DNA from: CAYTCZ01 sp964436315
GTDB lineage: Bacteria; Actinomycetota; Thermoleophilia; Gaiellales; Gaiellaceae
Assembly: GCA_964436315.1 (NCBI GenBank)
Contig: CAYTCZ010000056.1
Span: 1 to 24,599, forward strand
Direction: 5' to 3'
DNA length: 24,599 nucleotides
Part shown: one piece after another, positions 23,849 to 24,599 of the stretch
Layout of the letters: the number at the start of each line of letters is the position of its first letter
Numbering within the stretch: the first letter of the stretch is position 1
Made by a program: the position numbers and the translations under genes
Notes under the pieces: generated by a model
What the model was told of the DNA's origin: nothing
Database searches by the model: none
The model's input: only the letters and a program-made list of their open reading frames with translations

Positions 23849-23955
23849 CGTGCGTTAACCGCACTCTCTCCTCTCAGTCCGCAACCTCCACCCGCGGACG
23901 AAAACCCTCTCCCGACGGAAGCTCTCCGGACCGATTCGGAGAGCTTCCGCTTTCG
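23849..23955 (+). ncRNA. Candidate small RNA: three successive hairpins
   Basis: In the gene-free gap between pepA and the transposase, three perfect stems follow one another on the plus strand. Stem 1 is GTGCG/CGCAC (23850-23864). Stem 2 is GTCCGC/GCGGAC (23877-23899) with an 11-base C-rich loop containing CCTCC, which resembles anti-Shine-Dalgarno sequence. Stem 3 is a 13-bp perfect hairpin (23916-23949) followed by CTTTCG. The linkers are pyrimidine-rich (CTCTCTCCTCTC). A TTAAGT...GATAGC pair at 17-bp spacing (23815-23843) would start transcription near 23850. It resembles C-rich-loop actinobacterial sRNAs such as 6C RNA in plan, but it lacks their pure C runs. Alternatively these are only a terminator and chance repeats. 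Confidence 0.35.
23916..23949 (+). terminator. 13-bp perfect inverted repeat, terminator-like
   Basis: CGGAAGCTCTCCG and its exact complement flank an 8-base loop; CTTTCGATAACT follows. It is the strongest hairpin I saw in the window. No annotated plus-strand gene lies upstream to be terminated, so it either ends the candidate small RNA, works on read-through, or belongs to a mobile element end. Confidence 0.5.
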
Positions 23956-24063
23956 ATAACTCGGGCAACACGAAGCTCTGGGAGCTAAGAACCTCTAACT
24001 CAATGAAGGGACCCGTTCGGAGGTAGCGAAGTCGGTCGGCGTCCGTCGTCAAGCTGGGGAGGG

Positions 24064-24599
24064 ATGTCGATGAGGGCAAGGCCGTGGGAGGTTCCGGATG
24101 GGTTGTGGGAGCGGATCGAGCCGTTGTTGCCCATCAAGCAGCGCGCTTTCGTTATCCGGGGCGCAGGCCGCTTGACGATCGTCGTGTCCTGCAGGGGATC
24201 TTGTTCGTGCTGCACACCGCGATCGGCTGGGAGCACTTGCCGCAGGAGCTTGGCTTCGGCTGCGGGATGACGGCCTGGCGGCGACTGCGCGGCTGGCAAC
24301 GGGCCGGGGTCTGGGAGGAGCTGCACGGGTTGCTACTCGCCGAGCTGCACGCCGCCGATCAGCTCGAATGGGGGCGCGCGATCGCCGACTCCAGCCACCT
24401 GCAAGCGAAAAAAGGGGCGCCAAAATTGGCCCCAGCCCGGTCGACAGCGGGCCGTCTGGGCAGCAAGCACCACCTGCTCATGGACGGAGGCGGTGTCCCG
24501 CTCGCGTGGACGCTCACCGGCGGCAACAGAAACGATGTCACCCGGCTGCTCGAGCTGCTCGACCGGGTGCCGCCGGTCCGAGGCCGCGTCGGTCGCCCG
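24064..24599 (+). pseudogene. IS5-type transposase, frameshifted, cut by the window edge
   Basis: The first frame from ATG 24064 reads RPWEVPDGLWERIEPLLPIK and is lost at about 24139-24150. The -1 frame then continues RYPGRRPLDDRRVLQGILFV, TAIGWEHLPQELGFGCGM, LLLAELHAADQLEW, ADSSHLQAKKGA, GRLGSKHHLLMDGGGVPLAW and TGGNRNDVTRLLELLD to the edge. This is the DDE transposase of IS5 family elements; the first two acidic residues (Asp in ADSSH, Asp in NRNDV) are present. The shift point (CGCGCTTTC) is not a recognisable slippery heptamer, and one missing base after KQR would restore the family text, so it is more likely a decayed copy than programmed frameshifting. I could not identify the left terminal inverted repeat between 23950 and 24063. 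Confidence 0.82.

Noticed and set aside
23850..23949. Known riboswitch or 6C RNA
   Set aside because: No conserved riboswitch core was recognised, and the loops lack the runs of six cytosines of 6C RNA; the region is kept only as a candidate small RNA.

Overview
The window is GC-rich, densely coded bacterial chromosome, most likely from an actinobacterium of the class Thermoleophilia or a close relative. The main clue is a ParA-FtsZ gene pair in which FtsZ carries a long charged N-terminal extension; I recall this pairing from that class but could not check it here. Other clues are the lhr-nei neighbourhood known from actinobacteria and a large zinc-ribbon / class III cyclase / STAND ATPase protein of a type abundant in soil actinobacteria. 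No rRNA, tRNA, CRISPR array or prophage module was seen.

Layout. (1) 1-5248: a signalling/effector-like block. A very large minus-strand gene runs off the left edge (zinc ribbon, class III nucleotidyl cyclase, AAA/STAND ATPase, helical repeats). Divergent from it are a caspase-like protease and a patatin-like phospholipase on the plus strand. (2) 5259-11211: a DNA repair block with a HhH-GPD glycosylase-like gene (minus), the helicase Lhr and an Fpg/Nei-family glycosylase. (3) 11297-12965: a HEPN-like protein that appears to have lost its catalytic histidine, and a small charged helical protein. (4) 13154-15323: an overlapping parA-ftsZ operon. (5) 15417-17914: a gamma-glutamyltransferase-family Ntn hydrolase translationally coupled to a GNAT acetyltransferase, then a small Cys-containing protein. 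(6) 18062-20910: a LON-domain protein (minus), divergent from a hisC-like aminotransferase and a MeaB-type GTPase. (7) 21014-23778: a possible 32-residue membrane peptide, then a minus-strand operon of leucyl aminopeptidase (first) and acyl-CoA dehydrogenase (second). (8) 23779-24599: an intergenic region with three successive hairpins that could be a small RNA, followed by the 5' part of a frameshifted IS5-type transposase cut by the right edge.

The best candidates for something undescribed are the cyclase-STAND / caspase / patatin block, which has the sensor-plus-two-effectors logic of abortive-infection systems but no CD-NTase, and the ParA-FtsZ operon with its unusual FtsZ N-terminus and no ParB. 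Most remaining genes are ordinary housekeeping or metabolic genes.
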